A stretch of 64,000 nt of DNA from Poriferisodalis sp965116245 (GTDB taxonomy: Bacteria; Actinomycetota; Acidimicrobiia; Acidimicrobiales; Poriferisodalaceae). Below, one piece after another: positions 52,530 through 61,205 of the stretch; position 1 is the first letter of the stretch, and every line of letters starts with the position of its first letter. The stretch spans positions 2,356,001 through 2,420,000 of the forward strand of contig OZ220497.1 in assembly GCA_965116245.1 (NCBI GenBank), written 5' to 3'. A program made the position numbers and the translations under genes. The notes under the pieces were generated by a model that worked only from the letters and a program-made list of their open reading frames with translations, searched no databases and was not told the DNA's origin.

Positions 52530-53488
52530 TCGCTGCCGTCGAGTTTGGCGTCGCGTCGGTCATAGGCCGCCACTATCTCGCCAACGATGCGGTGTCGAGT
52601 GATGTCCCGCCGTCCGAGGCGCGCGAAGGCGAGTCCCCCGATTCCTTCAAGCGTGTTTTCCACATCAATCAAGCCGCTCTTGCCGCCAGGTACGTCAATT
52701 TGTGTGCGGTCGCCTGTAACCACCACCTTAGAGCCGAAGCCGATACGGGTTAGGAACATTTTCATCTGCTCAGGAGTGGTGTTCTGCGCTTCGTCCAAAA
52801 TGATGAAGCTGTCGTTCAGCGTTCGACCGCGCATAAAGGCCAGAGGTGCCACATCAATAGTCTTGCGTTCAAGCAATTTTGCGGCAGTCTCCACGTCGAG
52901 CATGTCGTACAGCGAGTCATAGAGCGGGGCCAGGTAGGGATCGATTTTTGCCATCAGATCACCGGGCAAAAAGCCAAGCCGCTCCCCCGCCTCCACCGCC
53001 GGTCTGGTGAGCACGATGCGTCGAACTGATTTGGACATCAGCGCGTCAACTGCGAGCGCAACTGCCAGCCAGGTTTTGCCAGTGCCCGCTGGCCCGACAG
53101 CGAACGTCACCACATTGGAACGGACCAACTCAACGTAGCGCTTCTGGCCAGCGCTCTTGGCTCGCACAACGCGTCCGTTGGGAGCCCTCACAATAGGGTC
53201 GGCGAGTACATCGCTCGGGCTCTCGTGCGCCTCGACCATGTCAATCACACGATCAAGCACTTCGAGCTCGATGCGCTGTCCCGCTTCGAGGACATGGACG
53301 ATTTCCTCGAAGACCTGACCTACGAGCGCTGCCCTGGCGCCCGCCACGACTATCTCGTTGCCGCGCACATGAATGTCGGCATCTGAGAAGTGATCTGCAA
53401 CGAGTCGCAGGTGTTCGTCACGTTGACCCAGCACGCCGACCATTAGGTGATTGCCCGGAACGTGAATCCGAACCTGAGTATCGGTCAC
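52526..53488 (-). CDS. phoH: PhoH family ATPase
   Basis: P-loop ATPase of 320 residues, probably an RNA-associated helicase-like protein working with YbeY. An N-terminal KH-like region precedes Walker A GPAGTGKTW; the PhoH block RRIVLTRPAVEAGERLGFLPGD and Walker B FIILDEAQNTTPEQMK follow, with GDRTQID sensor. Length is typical. It begins the leftward phoH-ybeY-CNNM-era run; 127 bp with repeats separate it from the DUF3039 gene upstream. Confidence 0.93.
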   Translation of the reverse strand: MTDTQVRIHVPGNHLMVGVLGQRDEHLRLVADHFSDADIHVRGNEIVVAGARAALVGQVFEEIVHVLEAGQRIELEVLDRVIDMVEAHESPSDVLADPIVRAPNGRVVRAKSAGQKRYVELVRSNVVTFAVGPAGTGKTWLAVALAVDALMSKSVRRIVLTRPAVEAGERLGFLPGDLMAKIDPYLAPLYDSLYDMLDVETAAKLLERKTIDVAPLAFMRGRTLNDSFIILDEAQNTTPEQMKMFLTRIGFGSKVVVTGDRTQIDVPGGKSGLIDVENTLEGIGGLAFARLGRRDITRHRIVGEIVAAYDRRDAKLDGSE

Positions 53489-53525
53489 GATGCGAGCAAG
53501 TTTAGTCGCCTAGTGCAACTAAACA

Positions 53526-53605
53526 CAGAGGCAACTGAGCATGGAGGCGACCAAGCATCAGAGCACCAAGCATCAGAGCACCTGAGCATTGGGACAACTG
53601 AGTAT
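53526..53605. repeat. 15-17-bp degenerate tandem repeat upstream of phoH
   Basis: Five units of 15-17 bp (CAGAGCACCAAGCAT-like) fill the gap between DUF3039 and phoH. The core CAGAGCACCAAG resembles that of the 8040-8132 array. Confidence 0.85.
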
Positions 53606-53615
53606 CGGGCGTGTC

Positions 53616-53867
53616 TTATGAACGCAGACCAGCGTAGATCTCCTTGCAGGCGGGGCACACCGGAAAACGCTCGCCGTCTCGCGTCGGCACCCACTTCTTG
53701 CCGCACAGCGCTATGACTTGTTCCCCACTAACTGCCGATCGGGTGAGCGCTGTCTTGCTTACGTAGTGTGAAAAGCGGTCATGGTCGCCGTGGGTTTCGC
53801 GTGTGTCGGGCCGCTCAATGACTTCGGGGGCCAAGGCACCTGTGTCGGAGATGGTCTGAGGGCCCAC
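53616..53867 (-). CDS. DUF3039 zinc-ribbon-like protein
   Basis: Small actinobacterial protein of 83 residues in the DUF3039 family, recognised by HYVSKTALTRSAVSGEQVIALCGKKWVP and FPVCPACKEIYAGL. Three cysteines in CGK and CPAC, with a His, could bind zinc. Function unknown. A GTG start is used. It is divergent from the MFS-ferrochelatase gene across 135 bp. Confidence 0.88.
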   Translation of the reverse strand: MGPQTISDTGALAPEVIERPDTRETHGDHDRFSHYVSKTALTRSAVSGEQVIALCGKKWVPTRDGERFPVCPACKEIYAGLRS

Positions 53868-54002
53868 TGCGCTGCTCCGGCTGGTCGTGCGGCTGTGTAC
53901 GGCTGCGATTGAAACCTGTCACCGTCAACGGTACGGCAGTAGTGTGCCCATTCGCGCCGCAGCCGCGTCAGCGGAGCATCCACATGTAGAAGGGCGACTG
54001 AC

Positions 54003-56354
54003 ATGATGGCGAACCGCGTTGGTCGGCTGGACTCGGGCGCCAGCTGGCTGGTTGTCGGAGCTGCGCTGCTCGCCACCTTCTCGGCGTTCGGCGTCGTGTA
54101 CAGCTTCGGCGTCGCTTTGGACTCCATTCGAGACGAATTCGGCATCGGGACCGGGGTCACCTCGCTGCTGTTCGCGATCTCCACTCTCATCTATTTCGTA
54201 CTTGGCGTCTTCACCGGCCGTCTCGCTGACCGACACGGTCCGCGCAGGGTGCTGCTGGTGGGCGCTGCGAGCATGGGTGCGGGCTTGTGGCTCACCAGCC
54301 TCGCCGACAATCTGTGGCTAGCGGCAGGCACGTACGGGTTCGGCGTTGGCATCGCGGTGGCCTGTGCATACGTGCCCATGGTCTCTGCCGTTGGCGCCTG
54401 GTTTGAGCGATACCGAACCGCCGCGCTAGGCGTGGCAGTAGCCGGGATTGGCTTAGGTCAGCTAGTCGCTGCACCCACGGTCAAAGAACTGATCGAACGC
54501 TACGGATGGCGAGACACCTACCAGGCGTTAGCAGTCGTCGCTTCGGGTCTGCTGCTGGTGGCCGCTTTGGCTGCGCGACGGCCTCCCGATGCTCCGCCCG
54601 CCAGTGAACTCCCATCAATGCGCCGCTTGGCGCATAATCGGCGATTCAGCTTGCTGTACCTGTCAATGTTCCTGCTGAGCGCCAGTTTGTTTATACCCAT
54701 CGTCTACATCGACAACTACGTCTCTGACCGCGGCGGTACACAAGGTGCCTGGCTTATCTCGGTTATTGGCCTGGCTTCGGTGGTAGGGCGACTAGGACTC
54801 GCCGCTCTTGGCAGCGTGCTCCCATTGATGCGTCTGTACCAGATCTGTTTCACCATCATGGGGCTTAGCTACCTCATATGGCTCTTCGCTGGTGACAGTT
54901 ACGCCATCTTGACGGCCTACGCGGTTGTGATGGGTGCCAGTTACGGCGGCTTCATTGCGCTGTCTCCAGCAGTGGCTGCACAACTGTTCGGTCTAGCGGG
55001 GCTAGGTGGCGTGTTGGGGGCGTTGTACACAGCGGCTGGTTTCGGTGGGCTAGTTGGGCCACCATTAGTCGGTTTGCTCATTGACAACGCCGGATATCGC
55101 GTGGCCATGGTGGTTTCGATGATCGTGGCATTGGCATCTGTGCCATTCCTGGTTGCAGCAGCCCGGGCGCGCGCTGTACCCCTTGCGACAATCGGTGATG
55201 GTGAACAGACCGCAAGTTCAAGCGAGCCAAAAGCTGCACTTGCGCCAACGTCGTCACCCGTCACCAGTTCCCAAACGCCAACCCCGGCGCAACCACTCGC
55301 TCGACCTCAACCGCTCATACCGGTCGGTGGTTCCGCAGCGCTCGGTCCGGCGAGGATCGACTCGGTGCTGCTGCTTTCATTTGGCGGACCCGATGGTCCC
55401 GACGATGTTGTTCCTTTTTTGGAGAACGTGACCCAAGGACGTGATATTCCCGCGGCGCGGCTGGCTCAAGTCGAAGCAAATTATCTGCGTCATGGCGGCG
55501 TGAGCCCAATCAATGAGCACAGTCGCTCCCTGCTAGGGGCCGTGTCGAAAGAACTCTCGCGCCGCGGCACAACCTTGCCGTGCTATTGGGGTAATCGAAA
55601 CTGGCACCCCTACCTCACCGACACTGTCGGCCAAATGGCGGCGGAAGGTCGTCGACATGCCGCAGTGATCGTGACCTCTGCGTTCAGTTCCTATTCGGGT
55701 TGTCGGCAATATCACGAGGATCTTGCAGCAGCGGTCGAAGCAACACCAGGGGCACCGAGGCTGTGCCGCGTGCGTGTTTATGGCAATCACCCGGGATTCG
55801 TTGAAGCAGCCGCTGAGCGTGTCCGCGAAGCGATAGTCGGCGCCCGCTTGAGCAGCAACGTACACACCCTGTTCACAGCGCACAGCCTTCCGAACCGTAT
55901 GGCCGCTGCGTGCGACTATGAGCTGCAACTTCGCGACACGGCCGACGCAGTAGCCAAGATTGCTGGGCTAGACGGCGACACCGAAGTCGTCTACCAGTCT
56001 CGCAGCGGTCCGCCTCAGGTGCCGTGGCTAGAGCCAGACATCAACGACCGTCTGCGCGAGCTAGGCGCACAAGGCTGCAGGACCGTCCTAGTGGCACCGC
56101 TCGGGTTTGTGTCGGACCACATGGAGGTGCTCGTTGACCTTGATACTGCAGCGCGTGCAACAGCCGCTCGGGCTGGCATCACCATGGTTCGTGCCCATTC
56201 GGTGGGCACCCATCCGCGCTTTGTTGAAGGCCTGGTCGATTTAGTGGAGGAAACCGCTGGTCTGAGAAGCGAGCGACCTGCATCGGGACAGCTCGGGCCA
56301 AGACCGGACACCTGCGCACCTGGCTGCTGCCCACAAGGGCAACTAGGACGCTGA
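54003..56354 (+). CDS. Fused MFS transporter and ferrochelatase (CpfC/HemH type)
   Basis: Single 783-residue frame with two complete parts. Residues 1-395 form a 12-span MFS transporter (motif A-like GRLADRHGPRR, OxlT/MCT-like overall). Residues about 396-445 are a Pro/Ser/Thr/Ala linker. Residues about 450-783 are a ferrochelatase: LSFGGPDGPDDV, NYLRHGGVSPINEHSR, GNRNWHPYL, catalytic His in FTAHSLP, YQSRSGPPQVPWLEPD and Glu in SDHMEV. An internal Cys (SGCRQY) and terminal CAPGCCP resemble the cysteines that hold a [2Fe-2S] cluster in mycobacterial enzymes. It would insert iron into (copro)porphyrin at the membrane. AAGGG lies before the ATG. No stop or good start separates the halves. Confidence 0.9.
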   Translation: MMANRVGRLDSGASWLVVGAALLATFSAFGVVYSFGVALDSIRDEFGIGTGVTSLLFAISTLIYFVLGVFTGRLADRHGPRRVLLVGAASMGAGLWLTSLADNLWLAAGTYGFGVGIAVACAYVPMVSAVGAWFERYRTAALGVAVAGIGLGQLVAAPTVKELIERYGWRDTYQALAVVASGLLLVAALAARRPPDAPPASELPSMRRLAHNRRFSLLYLSMFLLSASLFIPIVYIDNYVSDRGGTQGAWLISVIGLASVVGRLGLAALGSVLPLMRLYQICFTIMGLSYLIWLFAGDSYAILTAYAVVMGASYGGFIALSPAVAAQLFGLAGLGGVLGALYTAAGFGGLVGPPLVGLLIDNAGYRVAMVVSMIVALASVPFLVAAARARAVPLATIGDGEQTASSSEPKAALAPTSSPVTSSQTPTPAQPLARPQPLIPVGGSAALGPARIDSVLLLSFGGPDGPDDVVPFLENVTQGRDIPAARLAQVEANYLRHGGVSPINEHSRSLLGAVSKELSRRGTTLPCYWGNRNWHPYLTDTVGQMAAEGRRHAAVIVTSAFSSYSGCRQYHEDLAAAVEATPGAPRLCRVRVYGNHPGFVEAAAERVREAIVGARLSSNVHTLFTAHSLPNRMAAACDYELQLRDTADAVAKIAGLDGDTEVVYQSRSGPPQVPWLEPDINDRLRELGAQGCRTVLVAPLGFVSDHMEVLVDLDTAARATAARAGITMVRAHSVGTHPRFVEGLVDLVEETAGLRSERPASGQLGPRPDTCAPGCCPQGQLGR

Positions 56355-56445
56355 GCGCCTAGATGTGCTCGCTAGATGCGCCTAGATGTTGTTCAAATCT
56401 GAGTATTGAGCGATACCGCCTGAGCATCGCCCTGCAGCATTGCTG

Positions 56446-59349
56446 TTAGCCGCAGCCGCTCGTGGCTCCGCAGGTGCGGCACGCGAAACATGAGCCAGCT
56501 CGAATCATTTGGTCGCCGCAGGCCATGCAAAGCGGCGCATAGGCGTCACTAAGAGTCTTAGCGCGCGGCAATGGCGGGTCCGGTATTAGCTCTGCGCCAA
56601 TCGCTGATTCCACTGTTGCCCCCTCAAGCCCAGGTAGCGGCGGATCGCTGCGTTCTGCGACGCTTAGGACACCGAGTTCATGACGTTCGTCGTACGACAA
56701 GTACTGAAGCGCCAAACGACGAAATATGTAATCCACGATGCTGGTGGCTATCCGTAGCTCGGGATCGTCGGTGAGTCCGGCTGGCTCAAATCGCATGTTC
56801 GTGAACGCGTCTACGTAGGAACGCAATGGGACGCCGTATTGCAAGCCGTGGCTGACCGATATTGCGAACGCATCCATGATCCCGGCCAGCGTGGAACCTT
56901 GTTTGGCGACGGTCAGAAAGATCTCGCCGGGCCGACCGTCGTCGTACTCACCGACCGTCATGTAGCCGTGGCAGTCAGTTACACGAAACGAGAAAGTGTG
57001 CGACCGACGCTGGCGAGGCAACCGGTTGCGCCGCGGAACCGGTGCTCCGTGCAGTGCCTCCGATGGTGCTGTCGCACCAGAGGACGTGCCCGGCCCAACT
57101 GACATTGGCTGGCTCACCTTGCAGTTGTCTCGATACACCGCGACTGCTTTGAGCCCTAGCCGCCAGGATTCGACGATCAACTCCTCAATATCGTCAACGG
57201 TCGCTGATTCTGTAAGATTGACAGTCTTGGAGATTGCTCCGGAGACGAATGGCTGGCAAGCCGCCATCATCGCTATGTGACCCTGCGGCGAGATGGCATC
57301 TTCACCGATTGAGCAAGAGAAGACAGCGCCATGTTCTTCGGACAGATGCGGCGCGTTGATGACATGTCCGAACTTGAGGATGTGGGCTTCGATGTCGGCA
57401 ATCTGTGACGTTGAGTATCCCAGCCTGCCCAGTGCAACAGGCACCGTTGAGTTCACGATGCGTAGATCCCCGCCACCTACCAGCTTTTTGCTCTTCACTA
57501 GGCCCAAGTCGGGTTCTATGCCCGTGGTGTCGCAGTCCATCATGAACGAGATCGTCCCGGTCGGAGCAATCACCGTGGCTTGCGAATTACGGACGCCGTG
57601 AGACTCACATCCGGACACGGCGCGGTCCCATCGCGCACGTGCAGCGCCACGCAGCGCCTCCGCCAGTTCTGACACGCCCTGGCTCATTGGTGTTTCGTCT
57701 ATGCCACCTATGTCATCTATGTCGCCTATGTCGCCTATGTCTTTGGTGCCAGAGTTAGTCAGGCCAGAGTTAGTCAGGCCAGTGTCAATTCTGTCCAGCG
57801 AGTCACGGTGTTTGACCAGCACATCGAGCATCGCCTTTGCGTTTGCGCCGCAGCCCTCAAAGGGACCCAGTCGCTCGGCCAGGTCAGCCGAGGTGGAATA
57901 GGCCTCGCCGCACATGAGCGCCGTAAGCGACGCTGCAAGCGTTCGCGCTTGCGGCGAGTCGTAGGGAAGGCCTGCGGCCATCAGCAGCGCGCCCATATTG
58001 GTGAAGCCCAGGCCGAGCTGACGAAAGCTCCGGGACGTCTCGCCGATGATCGGCGTGGGGTAGTCGGCGTGGCTTACTAGTACGTCTTGGGCGATGAACG
58101 TGATGCGTACCGCTTGACGGAAGCCCTCAATGTCGAACGCGCACTTGGCCCCGCCGCTGGCCAGATCTGCACCAGCATGATCGAGCAGGAACGGCAGCAG
58201 GTTGACACTCGCGAGGTTGCAGGCCGAGTTGTCCAGATGGAGGTACTCGCTGCACGGATTGCTGGCGGTGATTGGGCCATGCGCGGGCGCGGTGTGCCAG
58301 TTGTTGATTGTGGTCGAGAACTGCACACCGGGATCGGCGCATTCCCAGGCCGCCTGGGCAATCTGGTTCAGGAGATCGCGCGCGCGCATGGTTGAACAGA
58401 TCTCGTCGCTAGCGCGAGCTCGCAGCCCCCATTGGTCATCGGCTTCGACAGCTCGCATGAACTCATCTGACAAGCGGACTGAGTTGTTGGCGTTCTGGTA
58501 CTGAACCGAGAACGAATCGGCGCCATCTAGATCCATGTCGAAGCCCGCTGCGGCGAGCGCTCGTGCCTTGCGTTCTTCGCGAGCCTTGCACCAAACAAAT
58601 GCCTCAACGTCGGGATGGTCCGCATCCAGCAACACCATCTTTGCTGCGCGTCGGGTTTTGCCTCCGCTGCGGATAGTGCCGGCTGACGCATCGGCGCCGC
58701 GCATAAAACTGACAGGGCCGCTCGCCGTCCCGCCTCCGGACAACAGCTCACTTGAGGCCCGCAGTGATGACAGGTTCACTCCAGCACCCGAGCCCCCCTT
58801 GAAGATCCGGCCTTCGGTGACGTACCAGTCCAGAATTGACTCCATGTCATCTTCAACGGCGAGGATGAAGCACGCCGATGCTTGCTGAGGCACTCCCTTC
58901 ACACCAATGTTGAACCACACCGGGCTGTTGAAGGCCACCCGCTGATGGAGCAGCAGCCAAGCCAATTCGGCCTCGAACACTGCCGCCTCGTCGGCTGATT
59001 CGAAGTAGCCATCGTCAATAGCCCACTGGGTGATCGTGCCCACAACGCGATCAATCACCTGGCGCAGTGAATGCTCTCGCTCGTGAGTCCCGAGCGTGCC
59101 TCGAAAGTACTTCTGGGCGACTATGTTGACCGCGGTTGGGCTCCAAGGGGCTGGGAATTCAACGTGGGGCTGGGAAAACGCGATAGATCCGTCAATCGCA
59201 TTGGTGATGCTGGCGTCGGTGTAGTGCCACTGCACGGTGTCGTAGGGGTGGGTGCCGGGGATTGTGAAGCACCGCTGCAGACGCAGCGATACGTGTTGGT
59301 CGCGTGCATTTGACGCGCCACCGGAACTGCTCTGTCGGGTCTCAAGCAT
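56446..59349 (-). CDS. nrdJ: Vitamin B12-dependent (class II) ribonucleotide reductase
   Basis: Makes deoxynucleotides using adenosylcobalamin; works with or without oxygen. The 967-residue product has the N-terminal RNR fold (NSPVWFNIG, ASACFILAVED, GSGAGVNLSSLR), the active-site block NPCSEYLHLDNSACNLASVNL, and a C-terminal domain with Cys pairs (MACGDQM, FACRTCG). A low-complexity insert (about residues 515-550, rich in Gly, Asp, Ile) is coded by 9-bp and 15-bp repeats. ATG at 59349, GTG two codons earlier possible. It is divergent from the RibD-type gene and convergent with the ferrochelatase fusion. Confidence 0.93.
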   Translation of the reverse strand: MLETRQSSSGGASNARDQHVSLRLQRCFTIPGTHPYDTVQWHYTDASITNAIDGSIAFSQPHVEFPAPWSPTAVNIVAQKYFRGTLGTHEREHSLRQVIDRVVGTITQWAIDDGYFESADEAAVFEAELAWLLLHQRVAFNSPVWFNIGVKGVPQQASACFILAVEDDMESILDWYVTEGRIFKGGSGAGVNLSSLRASSELLSGGGTASGPVSFMRGADASAGTIRSGGKTRRAAKMVLLDADHPDVEAFVWCKAREERKARALAAAGFDMDLDGADSFSVQYQNANNSVRLSDEFMRAVEADDQWGLRARASDEICSTMRARDLLNQIAQAAWECADPGVQFSTTINNWHTAPAHGPITASNPCSEYLHLDNSACNLASVNLLPFLLDHAGADLASGGAKCAFDIEGFRQAVRITFIAQDVLVSHADYPTPIIGETSRSFRQLGLGFTNMGALLMAAGLPYDSPQARTLAASLTALMCGEAYSTSADLAERLGPFEGCGANAKAMLDVLVKHRDSLDRIDTGLTNSGLTNSGTKDIGDIGDIDDIGGIDETPMSQGVSELAEALRGAARARWDRAVSGCESHGVRNSQATVIAPTGTISFMMDCDTTGIEPDLGLVKSKKLVGGGDLRIVNSTVPVALGRLGYSTSQIADIEAHILKFGHVINAPHLSEEHGAVFSCSIGEDAISPQGHIAMMAACQPFVSGAISKTVNLTESATVDDIEELIVESWRLGLKAVAVYRDNCKVSQPMSVGPGTSSGATAPSEALHGAPVPRRNRLPRQRRSHTFSFRVTDCHGYMTVGEYDDGRPGEIFLTVAKQGSTLAGIMDAFAISVSHGLQYGVPLRSYVDAFTNMRFEPAGLTDDPELRIATSIVDYIFRRLALQYLSYDERHELGVLSVAERSDPPLPGLEGATVESAIGAELIPDPPLPRAKTLSDAYAPLCMACGDQMIRAGSCFACRTCGATSGCG
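57698..57777. repeat. 9-bp and 15-bp in-frame repeats inside nrdJ
   Basis: Five 9-bp units (CCTATGTCG-like) are followed by two identical 15-bp units (GCCAGAGTTAGTCAG). They encode short Gly/Asp/Ile and LTNSG repeats in a surface-type insert of NrdJ. Confidence 0.9.
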
Positions 59350-59415
59350 CGTCACAGGTCAGTGACCCTAGGTGACCCCAGCCTCACGACCTCGCGGCGG
59401 TGCCAGAATCGCCGC

Positions 59416-60204
59416 GTGTACCGGCTGTACCCGATGCCCACCGGCATCGTGGATGCGACAACTGCTGCGGGACCGCGCCGCTCCCCGCACCCTGATCGCC
59501 CCTGGGTGATGCTCAACATGGTCTCAAGCATTGACGGCGCCGCCGCACTTGGTGGGCTATCGCGCGGACTCTCCAGCGATGCCGACAAGAATATGTTCCA
59601 AGCGTTACGCGCTCGAGCCGACGTTGTCCTGGTGGGTGCTCGTACCGCAAGCGTCGAGCGCTACCGCAGGGCGCGACAGTCTGGCACTCGCGTTGCCGTG
59701 GTGAGTGAATCTTTGAGTGTTGACCCGAACTTGCCACTATTTGATCCGCTGCCGGATCAATCCGTGGAGTCTTTGCCTTTGGTGTTGATCGGAGCCAATT
59801 CTGCCAGCACGCGCAGCGACGTCGTGGATCGGTTGGCAGGCCGCGCAGAAATCGTCCAGATTGACAGCGACGACGCGAGCAGTACAGACGGGACGCGGGG
59901 CTTGGACTTGCTGGCTTGCGTAGAACATCTTGGCTCGCTGGGCGCGCGGGTCGTGTTGTGTGAAGGCGGCCCAACACTGAACGCCAGCCTGCTGGAAGCA
60001 GACCTCGTTGACGAGGTAAACCTCACCCAGGCGCCTCTGGCTGTGGGCGGACTGGCCCCGCGTATCGCCCTCTCGTCGACATCGGCGAGTGCCGCGCAGC
60101 CAGAGATTCCTCGCAATCCAGAAACGCCCCGCAACTTTGCGTTGGAACATGTCATTGCCGACAACGACGTGTTGTTTGTGCGCTGGGTTCGCACCCGGCT
60201 CTGA
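59416..60204 (+). CDS. RibD C-terminal/dihydrofolate reductase-like pyrimidine reductase
   Basis: Stand-alone reductase of 262 residues with the RibD C-terminal fold, which uses NADPH. Blocks are VMLNMVSSIDGAAALGGLSRGLSS, the cofactor segment ADVVLVGARTASVERYR and LCEGGPTLNASLLEADLVDEVNLT. It may serve riboflavin synthesis or another pterin-like substrate; no deaminase domain is fused. GTG start at 59416 (VYRLYPM) suits the family better than the earlier frame. Its stop codon lies in the first copy of a 17-bp tandem duplication. Confidence 0.85.
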   Translation: MYRLYPMPTGIVDATTAAGPRRSPHPDRPWVMLNMVSSIDGAAALGGLSRGLSSDADKNMFQALRARADVVLVGARTASVERYRRARQSGTRVAVVSESLSVDPNLPLFDPLPDQSVESLPLVLIGANSASTRSDVVDRLAGRAEIVQIDSDDASSTDGTRGLDLLACVEHLGSLGARVVLCEGGPTLNASLLEADLVDEVNLTQAPLAVGGLAPRIALSSTSASAAQPEIPRNPETPRNFALEHVIADNDVLFVRWVRTRL

Positions 60205-60233
60205 AGTTCCGGAAGCCCTGAAGTTCCGGAAGC
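60201..60233. repeat. 17-bp tandem duplication over a stop codon
   Basis: CTGAAGTTCCGGAAGC occurs twice, one base apart. The first copy includes the TGA of the reductase gene, and each has the palindrome TTCCGGAA. Confidence 0.93.
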
Positions 60234-60317
60234 TCTGAGACTTGTGCAAGCTAGCTGTAGTCCATATGTGAGATGAGCATCCGCGCTGCGCCGAACGGCT
60301 GTTGCTAAGATGATTCG

Positions 60318-60333
60318 TGGAACAGTAGTTCCA
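60318..60333. promoter_or_regulatory. LexA-binding SOS box
   Basis: TGGAACAGTAGTTCCA is a perfect palindrome with 6-bp arms and the GAAC-N4-GTTC core of actinobacterial and Gram-positive SOS boxes. It lies 121 bp before lexA, which implies autoregulation. No second copy of the core was spotted upstream of the other repair genes here. Confidence 0.85.
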
Positions 60334-60350
60334 AATCGGTCGGCGCTAGA

Positions 60351-60398
60351 ACCGGTCAAGTTAGGCACCGGCCAAGTTAGGCACCGGTCAAGTCGGGC
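60351..60398. repeat. 16-bp tandem repeat in the lexA leader
   Basis: Three 16-bp units (ACCGGTCAAGTTAGGC and variants) lie between the SOS box and the lexA start, possibly within the 5' untranslated region. Confidence 0.9.
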
Positions 60399-60454
60399 CG
60401 CAGTTGTCCTGCATACCAAACCTGAAATACAGAACCCGAAATGAGAGGTAAACC

Positions 60455-61111
60455 ATGGATACACCCACCGGAGCGGAAAAGCGGATCGCGCACCTAAATC
60501 CACGTCGGCGAGAAATTCTCGCTTTCATTGATGAGGTGCAACGTGAGCGCGGCTATCCACCGTCGGTGCGAGAAGTCGGCGAGAAGGTCAAGCTCAAGTC
60601 GCCTGCGTCGGTACATCGCCATCTGCGAGGGCTTGAGGCTGACGGATGGATAAAGCGCGACCTGTCGCGACCCAAAGCACTGATAGTCACTTTCGATTGG
60701 CAAACGGGCGTAAAGGGAGAGCGACGGCCGACCCGACACGTTCCTCTAGTAGGGGAAGTAGCCGCCGGTACCGACGTACTAGCCCAGCAAAACGTCGAAG
60801 AACTACTGCCCTTGCCTGCTGATTTCACCGGCAGCGGCGAACTGTTCATGTTGCGCGTGCGGGGCGATTCAATGATCGATGCAGGCATCTTTGATCGCGA
60901 CTACGTCGTGGCGCGCCACCAACCGCAAGCGGAACCAGGCGACATCGTCGTTGCGGGCATTGACGGCGAAGAAGGCACCGTCAAGCGCTACCGACGTTCC
61001 GACGGCAATGTGGTCCTCGAACCGGCAAACGAGAACTACAGCCCAATCGTCCGCCCGGCGGAAGAAGTCACCATCTTCGGCAAGGTTGTCACGGTCATCC
61101 GGCGCCTCTAG
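60455..61111 (+). CDS. lexA: LexA repressor
   Basis: SOS-response repressor of 218 residues that self-cleaves when RecA is activated. The N-terminal winged helix (NPRRREILAFIDEVQRERGYPPSVREVG) is followed by a basic linker, the cleavage site Ala104-Gly105 (VAAGTD), catalytic Ser139 (RGDSMI) and Lys177 (GTVKRY). AGAGG lies a suitable distance before the ATG at 60455. An SOS box upstream shows autoregulation. The stop codon is inside a small hairpin (GCGCC-TCTA-GGCGC). Confidence 0.95.
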   Translation: MDTPTGAEKRIAHLNPRRREILAFIDEVQRERGYPPSVREVGEKVKLKSPASVHRHLRGLEADGWIKRDLSRPKALIVTFDWQTGVKGERRPTRHVPLVGEVAAGTDVLAQQNVEELLPLPADFTGSGELFMLRVRGDSMIDAGIFDRDYVVARHQPQAEPGDIVVAGIDGEEGTVKRYRRSDGNVVLEPANENYSPIVRPAEEVTIFGKVVTVIRRL

Positions 61112-61205
61112 GCGCGAGGCAAATCACTACAACACTCTGCTGTGAGACCCTGCCCAGAGACGCAGCCTTGAGGCTCGTGTCCCCAACATGTGCTCAACTT
61201 GACCG

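Noticed and set aside
59362..59415. Earlier start for the RibD-type reductase
   Set aside because: The extra residues are basic and unlike the family, and the region probably holds the promoter shared with nrdJ.
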